64,000 nt of DNA from Bradyrhizobium sp. AUGA SZCCT0283 (GCF_018130385.1 NZ_JAFCLU010000023.1:1-64000), one strand, 5' to 3'; shown: positions 52,960 to 61,509, numbered from the stretch's first letter. The notes: generated by a model from the letters alone, not told the origin. Numbers and translations are program-made.

Positions 52960-53003
52960 GGGATCGAACCTTCTCCGCTCCCTAACTGAATAACCGGACA
53001 ATG
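52960..53003 (-). pseudogene. tRNA-like piece with D-arm and T-arm but no anticodon arm
   Basis: On the minus strand TTATTCAGTTAGGGAGC (52993 to 52977) closely resembles the tRNA D-arm consensus TAGCTCAGTTGGTAGAGC. Six bases later GGTTCGATCCC (52970 to 52960) resembles a T-arm. The anticodon arm is missing, as if deleted. Confidence 0.4.
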
Positions 53004-53082
53004 GGCGGTGCGGGGGGCCGGGGTGGCTCTCCCTCCTAGGGGTTTACTGGCACCCCAAAGTCCGCCGGCGTCCCCGGCCGCG

Positions 53083-53193
53083 CCCACCGGCCTCCGCAAG
53101 GCCGGCGCGACCGTCGCCGCGGAGAACGGCGCGACGCCGCATCAGCTGATGGCAATCTTCGGCTGGAATATGCTGGCGCAGGCCGAACTGACT
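53083..53193 (+). pseudogene. Tyrosine integrase C-terminal relic
   Basis: One frame gives TGLRKAGATVAAENGATPHQ followed by LMAIFGWNMLAQAEL. This is the box-II to box-III stretch of phage-type integrases (GLRK, then the LM.I.GW motif before the Tyr). The catalytic Tyr and everything upstream are lost. It lies beside tRNA-like sequences, the usual place for an integrase. Confidence 0.7.
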
Positions 53194-53307
53194 TCATCGC
53201 GCCCCCGGGCCGTGGTCATTTGCGCCGGGCGCGAATGCAAGCCCGATCCTTGTGGGGCGGGACGTGAATGTTGGAATCGGACCACTAGCTCCCGGCCGGC
53301 TGATCCG

Positions 53308-54537
53308 TCAGCTCGTGCGCTTTGCCCCGATGGTCTCGAATTGAGCCTTTTGCTCGTCGCTCAGCGTTGCGAGGAAATCGTCCAGGGCCGGCCGCAACAG
53401 CTTGATCGCGTCTAGAATGGCGTCGAGCCGTGTATCGGCTGTCGCAAGGCGGTCGGGCGGATTGAGGTTCTCGTCCGGCTGGCAATTGAAATTCAGCGTG
53501 TTCCTGGCAAGCGCGCTCATCCGCTGAAGCGCGTCCAGCCCCTCACGCTGTAAGTCGTTCAGATGCAGCCTCGCCTCGATCTCGCTGCCGGGCCATGGCA
53601 GCACCTCGGGCGGCGTGCAGCTCTGAATGGCCGGAACCTTGGGCGCAAATGGTGCGCGCTGACCGGAAAACTCGGCGAGCTTCCCCTTCTGGTCGTCGTC
53701 CAACAGCTCGTAGAATGTCTCGAATGGCGTCGTTACAAACGCGATCGCGGATTTCATCGCCTCCAGGCGCTGTTGCATCGCGGCGAGTCTGCCAGACGGC
53801 GTTAGCGCGACCTCGACCGGACAGGCCGCGCGGATGATTTGGGCGGCCTTGACTGACGCGTTGGCAAGGTCGTCGAGCGCCGCGCGTTGCTCCTCGCTCA
53901 GCAGGATCCCCTGCCTGATCTGTTTGATCGGCAGACCGGCAAACTCGCTTGCATCATCGCCACAGATTTGTGCGAGCGAAGGCAGCCTGCCATGCCGCCG
54001 GCTGCGCGAGGACGCCATATAGCGGGTGAGGTCCTCGTAGCCATAGGGCGTGAATATCGCCGCGTAGATATCGCGATAGCCATAGCCCCAGAAGCCGATG
54101 CCATCGCCCCAGAGCGTGTAGTCGTAGATGTCGTAATAGGCGAACGGCCAGAACAACGGACCCACCCATCCATACCCGCCATCACCATGCTGCCACCATC
54201 CGCTCGCGCCACGGCGGCCTTGCCATCCCGCCAGCGCGGCGGCGGCTCCGACCTGCACCCGTGCCACCGGCTTTATGACCCAGTCGGCGCCGCGGGTGAC
54301 ATCGGCGCGCGACAACGCGCCGGTCGCCTCGTCATGGAGGTTTGCCGTTCTAACGCGCTCGCCGCGCCGGTCATACAGGCCTCGGAAAGCCAGCGAGGCA
54401 ACGGATTTCACAATGCCGATGGGGCCGCCGCCAATCCGCATGTGTAGGCCTCTCGCCAGAGCGGTGCTCGACGGCGCAGTGGCCAGAAACAGGCAGGACA
54501 CTCCCAGAACGACGATTCCAACAGGGAATTTCGACAT
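53308..54537 (-). CDS. LTXXQ-motif (Spy/CpxP-like) exported protein
   Basis: A 409-residue protein from ATG 54537 with signal peptide PVGIVVLGVSCLFLATAPSS ending near LARG. The middle is rich in Gly, Tyr and Trp (WQHGDGGYGWVGPLFWPFAY). The C-terminal half has four LTXXQ-like repeats: LSEEQRAALDDL, LDDDQKGKLAEF, LNDLQREGLDAL and LSDEQKAQF. Single-domain Spy/CpxP proteins are periplasmic chaperones or stress sensors; this longer multi-repeat form is one I associate with Bradyrhizobium. The role is inferred. Confidence 0.82.
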   Translation of the reverse strand: MSKFPVGIVVLGVSCLFLATAPSSTALARGLHMRIGGGPIGIVKSVASLAFRGLYDRRGERVRTANLHDEATGALSRADVTRGADWVIKPVARVQVGAAAALAGWQGRRGASGWWQHGDGGYGWVGPLFWPFAYYDIYDYTLWGDGIGFWGYGYRDIYAAIFTPYGYEDLTRYMASSRSRRHGRLPSLAQICGDDASEFAGLPIKQIRQGILLSEEQRAALDDLANASVKAAQIIRAACPVEVALTPSGRLAAMQQRLEAMKSAIAFVTTPFETFYELLDDDQKGKLAEFSGQRAPFAPKVPAIQSCTPPEVLPWPGSEIEARLHLNDLQREGLDALQRMSALARNTLNFNCQPDENLNPPDRLATADTRLDAILDAIKLLRPALDDFLATLSDEQKAQFETIGAKRTS

Positions 54538-54966
54538 TGCACCCTTCCCGGGCCGCCGATTTCTGCGAGACGAGAACGCCCGATGGAACCAAAAGTTCCG
54601 GAGGGGGACCAATCAAGGTCGAACGCCAGTTCTGCAAGATGGCTACACGCAATCCCGAAGGAAATCCAAAACGCCCGTTGTATAATTTCTAAATGGTCAT
54701 TAGCTCTTAGACAGCATTCCTCCAGCATGGCGAGCTTGACCGCCTGACGACCGCCCTCCAGCGGTCATCACCTTCAAGCTAACATACTCTTCAGCGTGCG
54801 CTCCTGAAGCCCTGGAAGATTGTAGTGTCAGCGTTACGCGGCCATCGGTCGGAGCTTTCAGTTTGACGTGAGCGGGCAACATCGGCAACGTCATTGTTAT
54901 TCGCGTCGACCTCGCGACTCCGATACATCCGCCGCACCTGAACTCGCGCTCATCGTTGATGTCCGG
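54538..54966. other. Gap between LTXXQ gene and small membrane operon
   Basis: A 64-codon minus-strand frame (54894 to 54700, containing KLKAPTDGRVTLTLQSSRAS) is open but lacks a Shine-Dalgarno and a known family. I see nothing else to support. Confidence 0.4.
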
Positions 54967-55269
54967 TCATTTGCCGAGCGTTGCCTTGATGCCGAGCCAT
55001 ACAGCCACGACAAAACCAGTTACAATCACCGTGATGACAGCCTTGAATGCATAGCTTTGTGCCTGCTCGACGCCTCTACGGCAGCGCCGCAAGTGTTGAA
55101 AGTCCGAGCGAAGCTCTTTGCGATCATCTTCGTCGATTCCAAATGAAGTCAGTGTTGTCGCGACGGCTTTGAGAACCATTGCATCGATATCGTCTCGACC
55201 AATCCTCTGTTGTTCGGCCAGAGTCTCGGCGACGATAGCTCTGACATCCGCTGCCTGCATTCTGGTCAT
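54967..55269 (-). CDS. Hypothetical small membrane-anchored protein
   Basis: A 100-residue protein: a charged helical N-terminal part (MQAADVRAIVAETLAEQQRI, then DDRKELRSDFQHLRRCRRGV) and one C-terminal membrane helix (ITVIVTGFVVAVWLGIKATL). This layout resembles small phage- or lysis-associated membrane proteins, but I do not recognise the family. ATG at 55269 overlaps the upstream gene's stop by 4 bp, so the two are coupled. Confidence 0.68.
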   Translation of the reverse strand: MTRMQAADVRAIVAETLAEQQRIGRDDIDAMVLKAVATTLTSFGIDEDDRKELRSDFQHLRRCRRGVEQAQSYAFKAVITVIVTGFVVAVWLGIKATLGK

Positions 55270-55469
55270 CGCTTGATAAACCGCGCCGCGTTTTCAAAAC
55301 CTCGCTTGGCGAAATAGAGCGGCACCACAAGATGCGAGGTAATCGCCCCCGAGCCCATGATCGGATCGGATGTGCCGAGGCCAAAAACCTTGTCTAAGAT
55401 CCACAATTTCTTCACATAGAGAGTGGAAATCAGCCCGACAAAGGCGAGCCATATCAGAGACCCCGTCAT
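55266..55469 (-). CDS. Hypothetical small membrane protein
   Basis: A 67-residue protein with an N-terminal membrane helix (LIWLAFVGLISTLYVKKLWI) and a second hydrophobic patch (SHLVVPLYFAKRG). ATG at 55469 follows AGGAGG at ideal spacing, good evidence of translation. It forms a two-gene unit with the next gene. Confidence 0.68.
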   Translation of the reverse strand: MTGSLIWLAFVGLISTLYVKKLWILDKVFGLGTSDPIMGSGAITSHLVVPLYFAKRGFENAARFIKR

Positions 55470-55540
55470 GCCAACCTCCTGATATCGTTTGGAAGTGCAG
55501 CTCGTCCCCCACTAGCGCAACGAGCGAAGCGGCAGCGGAG

Positions 55541-55576
55541 AAGCGATCCCGACCGTCTGCAGGCTCTGGATTGCTT
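55541..55576. repeat. REP-like imperfect palindrome
   Basis: AAGCGATCC at the left and GGATTGCTT at the right are inverse with one mismatch, around a CTGCAG centre. GGATTGCTTCGC-type palindromes recur between genes in many rhizobia. Confidence 0.5.
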
Positions 55577-55989
55577 CGCCCGCGCGAGACGGCGAGACCG
55601 GCAAAATAACAGCGACGATATCGCGCCAGCTGCCGGTGATCGAAGGGTTTGTCTGCACATTGATTGATTTTGATGACACAGCAGCGGTGCCGCATGAAGC
55701 GGCACGGTGCCGCTCGAACTGAGAAAGCATTCAACATCTGTGTTCCGAACGCCATCATTCGCATCGGAGCGTCTTGTTGCGTGCGCTCAGGAGGATGTCG
55801 AGCCGCGATTGCCTGGGGACCACTGCCAGACTGACGGTCGCAATAAAGGCTCGCGGTGCATACGACCGGCTCCGCCGGTTTGCGGCCTTGACTGCGCTCC
55901 GATGGCCGGCTCTTAACAAATTGCAGAAAATTCGACGAAACGGTTTCGATAAATTGAAACTGCCCTGGCCGACAATCTCGAAACGGAAA

Positions 55990-56016
55990 AGCCCGCCGCC
56001 GTTTCCGGCGCGGGCT
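55990..56016. terminator. GC-rich hairpin
   Basis: AGCCCG...CGCCG and its inverse enclose TTT, and TTTTCC follows on the minus strand, fitting a leftward terminator. The nearest leftward gene ends 416 bp away. Confidence 0.4.
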
Positions 56017-56033
56017 CTACGATATCGGCGATG

Positions 56034-56075
56034 ATGCCAATGTGCCCCTGATTTGCCCGACGCGTCAAGTAGTCA
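56034..56075 (+). repeat. Intergenic repeat, copy 1 (TGATTTGCCCGACG-TCAA motif)
   Basis: ATGATGCC...CTGATTTGCCCGACGCGTCAA here and ATGATGCC...GTGATTTGCCGGAGGTGTCAA at 56382 are related copies about 350 bp apart, flanking the small gene at 56166. I associate this motif with Bradyrhizobium intergenic regions. Confidence 0.5.
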
Positions 56076-56165
56076 AAGCAAACCAGATTCAGCACAGCGA
56101 CATCAAAATCGTTGGGCCATGGATGGCGCAACCCGCGGCCCAACCGAGCGCAAGGAGGCTGTCGA

Positions 56166-56351
56166 ATGTATTTCGTTGCTGCCGTGCTCACGATTCTGTC
56201 GGGCTTGTTCTATGCGGCAAGCCATCACGAGATCGGCTCGCTGGGTGTAACGATGTGCCAATATGGCAGCCCATTCTGCGACAATCCGCTGCTCGTGCTG
56301 GTCGCTGCGGGGTTGGCTGCGTGCTGGGGCGCATTCGTCAGCGTGCGCTGA
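56166..56351 (+). CDS. Small hypothetical membrane protein
   Basis: A 61-residue protein. ATG at 56166 follows AAGGAGG. Two hydrophobic helices (VAAVLTILSGLFYAA and LLVLVAAGLAACWGAFVSV) flank a short loop with two Cys (MCQYGSPFCDNP) that could bond in the periplasm. The family is not named, but the good ribosome site supports it. Confidence 0.7.
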   Translation: MYFVAAVLTILSGLFYAASHHEIGSLGVTMCQYGSPFCDNPLLVLVAAGLAACWGAFVSVR

Positions 56352-56381
56352 CGCGCTCGTTCAGAAGCTTGCGGACCTCGG

Positions 56382-56422
56382 TGATGATGCCGTTATGCCG
56401 GTGATTTGCCGGAGGTGTCAAA
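56382..56422 (+). repeat. Intergenic repeat, copy 2
   Basis: A diverged copy of the 56034 repeat, directly after the small membrane gene. Confidence 0.45.
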
Positions 56423-56431
56423 CGTCGCGTT

Positions 56432-56716
56432 TTACTCCGGCGCTGGGTTTACCGGATGAACGGGCTTTGGCACGGGTGGCTCAGGCTCCACCTGCAGCTT
56501 TGGTTCGGTCGGCATGACCTTGGCCCCGGCTGCCCGCGCAGCCTCGCCGGTAGAGCTGTAACTCGCCATAAAGGCCGGCTGTACCTTCGGCTTGCTCCAC
56601 GGCCCATGGTCGACGATCAGCATGCCGAGCACGCCGAGAACCGCGACTGCAATCGCTGCCTTCAGCGGCGCGCCGCCGGGTCTATTCAGACGATCTTCCG
56701 TCAAAACCTTCGCCAT
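56432..56716 (-). CDS. Hypothetical single-pass membrane protein with Pro-rich tail
   Basis: A 94-residue protein with one membrane helix near the N-terminus (LKAAIAVAVLGVLGMLIVDH) and a Pro/Val/Glu-rich C-terminus (LQVEPEPPVPKPVHPVNPAP). The tail should lie in the periplasm, as in short TonB- or envelope-linked proteins. No family is recognised. GAGGAA lies rather far upstream of the ATG, so the start is moderately supported. Confidence 0.58.
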   Translation of the reverse strand: MAKVLTEDRLNRPGGAPLKAAIAVAVLGVLGMLIVDHGPWSKPKVQPAFMASYSSTGEAARAAGAKVMPTEPKLQVEPEPPVPKPVHPVNPAPE

Positions 56717-56759
56717 ATAAGATCCGCGTTGATTTCCTCTGACGGGAATAAATCCCGAC

Positions 56760-56779
56760 GATGAGGAAGGTTCCTCATC
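56760..56779. promoter_or_regulatory. Palindrome GATGAGGAA-GG-TTCCTCATC
   Basis: A perfect 9-bp dyad with a 2-bp centre lies between divergent small genes (56716 and 56878). It could be an operator or part of the promoter for either. Confidence 0.4.
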
Positions 56780-56877
56780 AGTCCAGCAAGGCGATGAGGG
56801 AACAAATGTTCTGACTGCGCATTGTCAGGATATCAGCCGTGGCCGGCAAATGCCGGCGACCGAGTGAGTTGCAGCAC

Positions 56878-57135
56878 GTGAAAATCGAAACCCCAGACCC
56901 GTCGCAGCCCGGCATGGCGGAACGCGCCATTGACACGGCAACTGATGTATCGCGCACGCTCACGGAAGTGTCTGACGCGCTGCAGGCCGCGGCCGGCCGT
57001 ATCAGCGACGCGATCACAGCCGCACGGCGACCGGGAATGCCGCTCGCGACCATCAGCGCGATTACCCGCGAAGCGCCGCTGGCCAGCTTGTTCATCGCCT
57101 TTCTGTTCGGCGTCGCGATCGCGCGCCGCCGCTAG
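56878..57135 (+). CDS. Hypothetical DUF883-like membrane-anchored protein
   Basis: About 85 residues from GTG 56878 (an ATG at 56839 is also in frame). Residues 15 to 60 are an amphipathic helix (AIDTATDVSRTLTEVSDALQ) and a membrane helix with a basic end closes the protein (LASLFIAFLFGVAIARRR). This resembles ElaB/DUF883-type membrane-tethered proteins. It is convergent with the phasin gene nine bases away. Confidence 0.62.
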   Translation: MKIETPDPSQPGMAERAIDTATDVSRTLTEVSDALQAAAGRISDAITAARRPGMPLATISAITREAPLASLFIAFLFGVAIARRR

Positions 57136-57144
57136 CGCACCTCT

Positions 57145-57498
57145 TCAGAACTTGCCTTTCGTCGAATCCTTTGCAGCGGACATGACCCCGCCGGTGATCT
57201 GACGCATATGTTCGCCGGCGTTGGTAAACTGGCTGCGCAGGAATTCAGACTGGATCCGCATCGCTTCCTGAAGGTCGGTCGCATGGACCAGCTTTCGAGC
57301 ATGCTCGAACGCAGCCTTCATATTCTGTTCGGTGAACGTCAGCGCCTGCCTGGAAATTTCCGTACCCGCGCCGGGCATCGACGTCATGGACTTTCCGGCG
57401 GCATCGAAGAACATGCCGAACGCCTTTTCTGCCTGATCGATGGTTTTCTCGGCCAGTTCGCGCAGCTCCGCCGGGACTTCGAGTTTCGGTTCGGTCAT
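57145..57498 (-). CDS. Phasin family protein
   Basis: A 117-residue phasin. Amphipathic helices typical of polyhydroxyalkanoate-granule proteins are visible: RELAEKTIDQAEKAFGMFFD, SRQALTFTEQNMKAAFEHAR and SEFLRSQFTNAGEHMRQITG. There is no signal or membrane helix. Phasins coat PHA granules; many Bradyrhizobium genomes carry several small ones. Confidence 0.86.
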   Translation of the reverse strand: MTEPKLEVPAELRELAEKTIDQAEKAFGMFFDAAGKSMTSMPGAGTEISRQALTFTEQNMKAAFEHARKLVHATDLQEAMRIQSEFLRSQFTNAGEHMRQITGGVMSAAKDSTKGKF

Positions 57499-57788
57499 GG
57501 TCGCTTCTCCAATGTCGACTTTGGCAGGTTAGCACAATTCCCGGCTGCGTCTGCGTCGTATTGGACCGGGCATCCGCCGGGCACGGACCTGGTCCGCCGG
57601 CATCCGGCAGACCCAATCCCAACGGATGGCAAAAGGAATGATTTCCTTTCCTCGCGGCCCGTAGCCATACGGGTGCGACCCCGATTCCAATGGTGGCAAC
57701 AGTGTGGCATAGTGATTCGGGTTAAGGACCGACTGTCGGTGGCGTTGCGTCTCTGATTTTTAAGTCTCTCTTGGGACATGGGGATAAA

Positions 57789-57974
57789 ATGCTGCAAACG
57801 CTTCGACCGACGCCGACCTGTACGCGGTTTCAAATCAGCATTGAAATGCCTTGCATGAAATGCGGCGCACAGATGCGGCTGGCCATGATCGAGCCGCGCG
57901 ACCAGAATTACGACGTCCTGACCTACCGCTGCACGCCTTGCGATTCCGGTGAGAGCTTCCTGAAGGCGCGCTGA
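57789..57974 (+). CDS. Small zinc-ribbon hypothetical protein
   Basis: About 61 residues from ATG 57789 (or 42 from 57846). Two CxxC pairs, MPCMKCGAQ and YRCTPCDSGE, would bind one zinc. Similar short proteins are frequent in Bradyrhizobium. It ends at 57974 directly against the convergent next gene. Confidence 0.6.
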   Translation: MLQTLRPTPTCTRFQISIEMPCMKCGAQMRLAMIEPRDQNYDVLTYRCTPCDSGESFLKAR

Positions 57975-58181
57975 TTACGGCCCGTTCAGCACGGCGATTC
58001 CGGCCGGCGTCAGCACGAGCCCTTCGTCGCGCACTTCGACCAGGCCGAGGCCTGTCAATGTCATCAAATCTTCGTCGCTGACCGGCGACATTTTCAGGCG
58101 GCGCGCCTGAATATCCCGCAACGTCCAGCGAAGACCGATTGCCTTCTCGAGGCTGAATTGAGCGAAAGGATTTTCTGCCAT
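57975..58181 (-). CDS. Small hypothetical protein, winged-helix-like
   Basis: A 68-residue soluble protein. The pattern DEDLMTLTGLGLVEVRDEGL followed by VLTPAGIAVLNGP resembles the last helix and wing of a winged HTH. No DNA-binding role is shown. It ends with no gap to the convergent zinc-ribbon gene. Confidence 0.58.
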   Translation of the reverse strand: MAENPFAQFSLEKAIGLRWTLRDIQARRLKMSPVSDEDLMTLTGLGLVEVRDEGLVLTPAGIAVLNGP

Positions 58182-58340
58182 TCCGGCTACTTGACCATGG
58201 GAGATCAGACTCGTGTTTGGCGACGCCGTCCTCGGCGCAGCTGATAATGCGGAGACGCCCGCCAGGTTCCCTGACGAGCGACCAACTCCGGAAATGACGG
58301 GGCTGGTTTAAGGCGAAAAGACCCGGCCCGGCTGCCCTTC

Positions 58341-59474
58341 TCAATAGCGATAGGGTTCGATATCCAGCAATGGAAAGGCGCTGAACACGCTCGGAAGATT
58401 CGTCGCGGTCGCCGCATGCAGGTAAGATTTGTCAAGTTCGGCAAGGCTGGTGACGCCGAGCAGTCCGAGACAGCGGATCACCTCATCTTCCAGCAGCTCC
58501 AGCATCCGCACGATGCCGGCTTCACCTGCCGCTGCGAGCGCCCAGCATTGCAGGCGGCCGATGCCAACCAGATCAGCCCCGGACGCGATTGCCTTCACGA
58601 TGTCGGTGCCACGGCAGAACGAACCGTCGACCATGATCTTGGCGCGGCCGGCAACGGCGTCGACGATTTCCGGCAAGACGTGCATCGCACCGCGTCCATG
58701 GTCGAGCTGGCGGCCGCCGTGGTTCGACACATAGATCCAGTCCACGCCATTATCGAGCGCGATGGCTGCGTCTTCCGCAGTCGCAATACCCTTGATCACC
58801 AGCGGAATTTTATACTTGTCCTTGATCAGCTTCACCGTGCGCCAATCCAGCCCCTTCTGGAAATCGCCGCCGGTGGCCCGGATGCGGCTTTCGCGGACAT
58901 ACCGCTTGGCGATATCGCGCTCGCGCCGGCTATAATGCGCCGTGTCTACGGTCAGGCAGAATGCAGCATAACCGTTATCGATGCTGCGGCTGACAACGTC
59001 TTCGACGAAGGCGTCGTCACCGCGGACATAGAGTTGGTAAATGCGCAGCGCATTGGGTGCCGCCTTGGCGGTCGCCTCAAGTCCTGGTTCGGACACCGAG
59101 CTCAGCATGTGGGCCGCGCCGAACTGACCGGCTCCCCGCGCGACGGCCGCACCTGAATCGGGATCGAAAATCTCGAGCGCGCCGACCGGCGCAATCATGA
59201 CCGGCAGGCGCAAGCGGCGGCCGAATACCTCAGTCGACCCGTCGACCTCAGCGACGTTCCTCAGCACCCGGGGACGGAATGCAATCTCGTCGAGCGCCAT
59301 GCGGTTGCGGCGCATGGTGGTCTCCGTCTCCGAGGCGCCGACGATATAGTCCCATGCGTTCTGGTTGAGTCGGGAGCGGGCTTTTCGGACGAATTCGTGG
59401 AGATTCTGGAATTCTTCACCACTGGCGCCGAGTTCGACATTCCTCGACGGCCGTAGGGGGGTCCCCTCATTCAT
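58341..59474 (-). CDS. Alpha-hydroxy-acid oxidase (FMN-dependent, lactate/glycolate type)
   Basis: A 377-residue FMN TIM-barrel enzyme. The active-site stretch VSNHGGRQLDHGRGAMHVLP has the catalytic His and the substrate-binding Arg. KIMVDGSFCRGTDIVKAIAS and LVGIGRLQCWALAAAGEAGI bind the FMN phosphate. The N-terminus LHEFVRKARSRLNQNAWDYI fits the family. It oxidises a 2-hydroxy acid to a 2-oxo acid; specificity is uncertain. Confidence 0.9.
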   Translation of the reverse strand: MNEGTPLRPSRNVELGASGEEFQNLHEFVRKARSRLNQNAWDYIVGASETETTMRRNRMALDEIAFRPRVLRNVAEVDGSTEVFGRRLRLPVMIAPVGALEIFDPDSGAAVARGAGQFGAAHMLSSVSEPGLEATAKAAPNALRIYQLYVRGDDAFVEDVVSRSIDNGYAAFCLTVDTAHYSRRERDIAKRYVRESRIRATGGDFQKGLDWRTVKLIKDKYKIPLVIKGIATAEDAAIALDNGVDWIYVSNHGGRQLDHGRGAMHVLPEIVDAVAGRAKIMVDGSFCRGTDIVKAIASGADLVGIGRLQCWALAAAGEAGIVRMLELLEDEVIRCLGLLGVTSLAELDKSYLHAATATNLPSVFSAFPLLDIEPYRY

Positions 59475-60328
59475 GCTGCTTCTCTCCCGTTTGGCGGCAC
59501 ATTAGCCGCAGATAAATGGGAAAAGCTACCGCTTTGAAACGGGTTAGGCGTTGTGCAAACGCAGGGATGTTATTCGTTTGCGAGAGGCGTCGGGATCGAG
59601 TGGGAGTTTCCCGTCCTCGAAACCAGGGAAGCAACCGGAAGCGCCGCCATCAGGGCCGGCACACTGATGAATCGCGATCTGCGCTTCCAGCATGCCATGG
59701 CAAGGGTGCCGCTAATGGATCAACGGCGGAAGTTTGTGAGGCCGGCGCTGCATGACCGAGGAACACGCCGGAGATCCTTTTCAGAAACATTCGCTGCCCT
59801 TCATAGCGCGGGGTGAACGGCGCGTTGAAAAACGGCGAGAGCGATGCACATTCAATCGAAAACAAAAATCGTGGTCCCCAACAAAATCCGCGTTGATCAA
59901 AGCGTCGAGGTGAGACCGTCGTTGCGCCAATTTCGGCGCGGGAAACACCTCAGTAGAAGTGAACGGAATGATCAAACTGGATCAAATGTCTAGTCTGCTT
60001 CGATAGCGCTGCACAAAAACTTGCGCCAGTAGGCGAGCGAATCGAAGTGCCTCGTTCGAGCGTCGTGGGATCGACTGACTGCCCGAAAAGGCGCCGGATT
60101 AAATCATTTGACGAAACGATTATGATTGCATGCGAAAGAACGGCCCGCTCCACGCTTACACCGTCTCGCCTGAATCGACGGTCAGGGACGTTTGGGTTAC
60201 GTGGCCGAATTGGGTCGCAGAACCGTCCTCAGGGCGAGCTGACGAACGTACCGCTCCCGCTAACCCCGGGCTCAATCGATCGTCCGATCCTGGGATTTAG
60301 GCCCGACGCGGGAAATGGCCGCCTATTC
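59475..60328. other. Noncoding stretch upstream of fic
   Basis: About 850 bases of lower coding potential between the divergent hydroxy-acid oxidase and the fic promoter. Short frames (for example 59865 to 59650 and 60153 to 59950 on the minus strand) show no recognisable family. It may be a degraded insertion, given the serine-recombinase relic on the other side of fic. Confidence 0.45.
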
Positions 60329-60350
60329 TCCGCACAATTTGCGGACAATA
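60324..60350. promoter_or_regulatory. fic operator 1: CTATT-c-TCCGCA-N5-TGCGGA-c-AATAG
   Basis: An extended dyad with 12-base arms around CAATT. The core TCCGCA/TGCGGA is at 60329 to 60345. It lies 55 bp before the second copy and about 58 bp before the fic ATG. Confidence 0.7.
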
Positions 60351-60378
60351 GCCTTGCGGATGCGGAGAAAAGCTGGCA

Positions 60379-60406
60379 TATTCTCCGCAAAGGATGCGGA
60401 TAATGT
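60379..60406. promoter_or_regulatory. fic operator 2, overlapping the Shine-Dalgarno and start
   Basis: ATATT-c-TCCGCA-AAGGA-TGCGGA-t-AATG repeats the first dyad. The AAGGA centre is the probable ribosome site and the right arm reaches the ATG at 60403. Between the operators, TTGCGGATGCGGAGAA gives further half-sites. Autoregulation is likely. Confidence 0.7.
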
Positions 60407-61509
60407 CGAATTATATCCACCAACTAACTGATTGGCCTCACTTTTCCTGGGATTCGAACACCCTGGCAAAGCAGCTCGCCGCGGTTCGGCTGCGGCAGGG
60501 GCAGCTTATCGGCCGGATGCAGGGACTGGGCTTCCCCCAGCAGGAAGAAGCTGTCCTGACCACCCTGACCGAAGAAGTCCTCAAATCCAGCGACATCGAG
60601 GGAGAAAAGCTCGACAAGAACGCGGTGCGATCATCGCTGGCGCGGCGCCTTGGCATGGACGCGGGCGCTTTGCCGTCGGCAGATCGCGATGTCGAAGGCA
60701 TTGTCGAGATGATGCTCGACGCCACTCAGAAATTCCAAGCCGAGCTTACGGCGGAGAGACTCTTCGGCTGGCATGCATCGCTCTTCCCGACGGGCCGCAG
60801 CAACATGAAGAAGATCACCGTGGGAGCCTGGCGCGACGCGTCGGCAGGACCGATGCAGGTCGTCTCCGGCGATTACGGACGCGAACGCGTGCATTACGAG
60901 GCGCCGACGGCGGAAAAGCTTGACGGCGAAATGACCGCGTTTCTCAATTGGTACAACACGGAAGAAAACATCGATCCGATCATCAAGGCCGCGATCGCGC
61001 ATCTTTGGTTCGTGACCATCCACCCTTTCGAGGATGGCAACGGACGGATTGCGCGCGCCATCGCCGATATGTCGCTTGCCCGTTCCGAAGGAATCCCACA
61101 ACGTTTCTACAGCATGTCCGCCCAAATACGTGCGGAACGGAAAACTTACTACGACATGCTGGGGAGCACCCAGAAGGGCGACCTCAACGTCACGTTGTGG
61201 CTTGAGTGGTTCTTAGACTGTCTCGACCGCGCCTTTAGTGGAGCTAATACTATTCTCGCAGCTGTGCTCGAAAAGACGGAATTCTGGAAGCGGCATGCCG
61301 CCGCCAGGTTCAATGACCGGCAGCGCGATATGCTCAATCGTCTGCTGGACGGATTCGAGGGAAAACTGACCTCGAGCAAATGGGCAACAATCGAGAGGTG
61401 CTCGCCCGATACGGCCTTGCGCGACATTCAAAATCTCGTTGACCAGGGCATCCTCGCCAAGGACGAAGGCGGTGGTAGAAGCACAAGCTACTCCCTCGTC
61501 TCCGCTTGA
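60403..61509 (+). CDS. fic: Fic-family adenylyltransferase with DUF4172 and C-terminal winged helix
   Basis: A 368-residue Fic protein from ATG 60403. The N-terminal DUF4172 region (YIHQLTDWPHFSWDSNTLAK) includes the inhibitory helix motif SSDIEG at 62 to 67, matching S/TxxxEG/N. The catalytic loop HPFEDGNGR at 207 to 215 is intact (His207). The C-terminus (SPDTALRDIQNLVDQGILAK) is a winged HTH. Such proteins AMPylate target proteins and are self-inhibited by the Glu of the helix. Two dyads overlap its promoter and start, so its own HTH may bind them. Confidence 0.9.
   Translation: MSNYIHQLTDWPHFSWDSNTLAKQLAAVRLRQGQLIGRMQGLGFPQQEEAVLTTLTEEVLKSSDIEGEKLDKNAVRSSLARRLGMDAGALPSADRDVEGIVEMMLDATQKFQAELTAERLFGWHASLFPTGRSNMKKITVGAWRDASAGPMQVVSGDYGRERVHYEAPTAEKLDGEMTAFLNWYNTEENIDPIIKAAIAHLWFVTIHPFEDGNGRIARAIADMSLARSEGIPQRFYSMSAQIRAERKTYYDMLGSTQKGDLNVTLWLEWFLDCLDRAFSGANTILAAVLEKTEFWKRHAAARFNDRQRDMLNRLLDGFEGKLTSSKWATIERCSPDTALRDIQNLVDQGILAKDEGGGRSTSYSLVSA

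Larger units (their letters stand above)
55470..56165. other. Noncoding stretch with repeats and hairpins
   Basis: It holds a REP-like imperfect palindrome at 55541, a strong GC hairpin at 55990 and a genus-type intergenic repeat at 56034. No supported gene. Confidence 0.55.
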
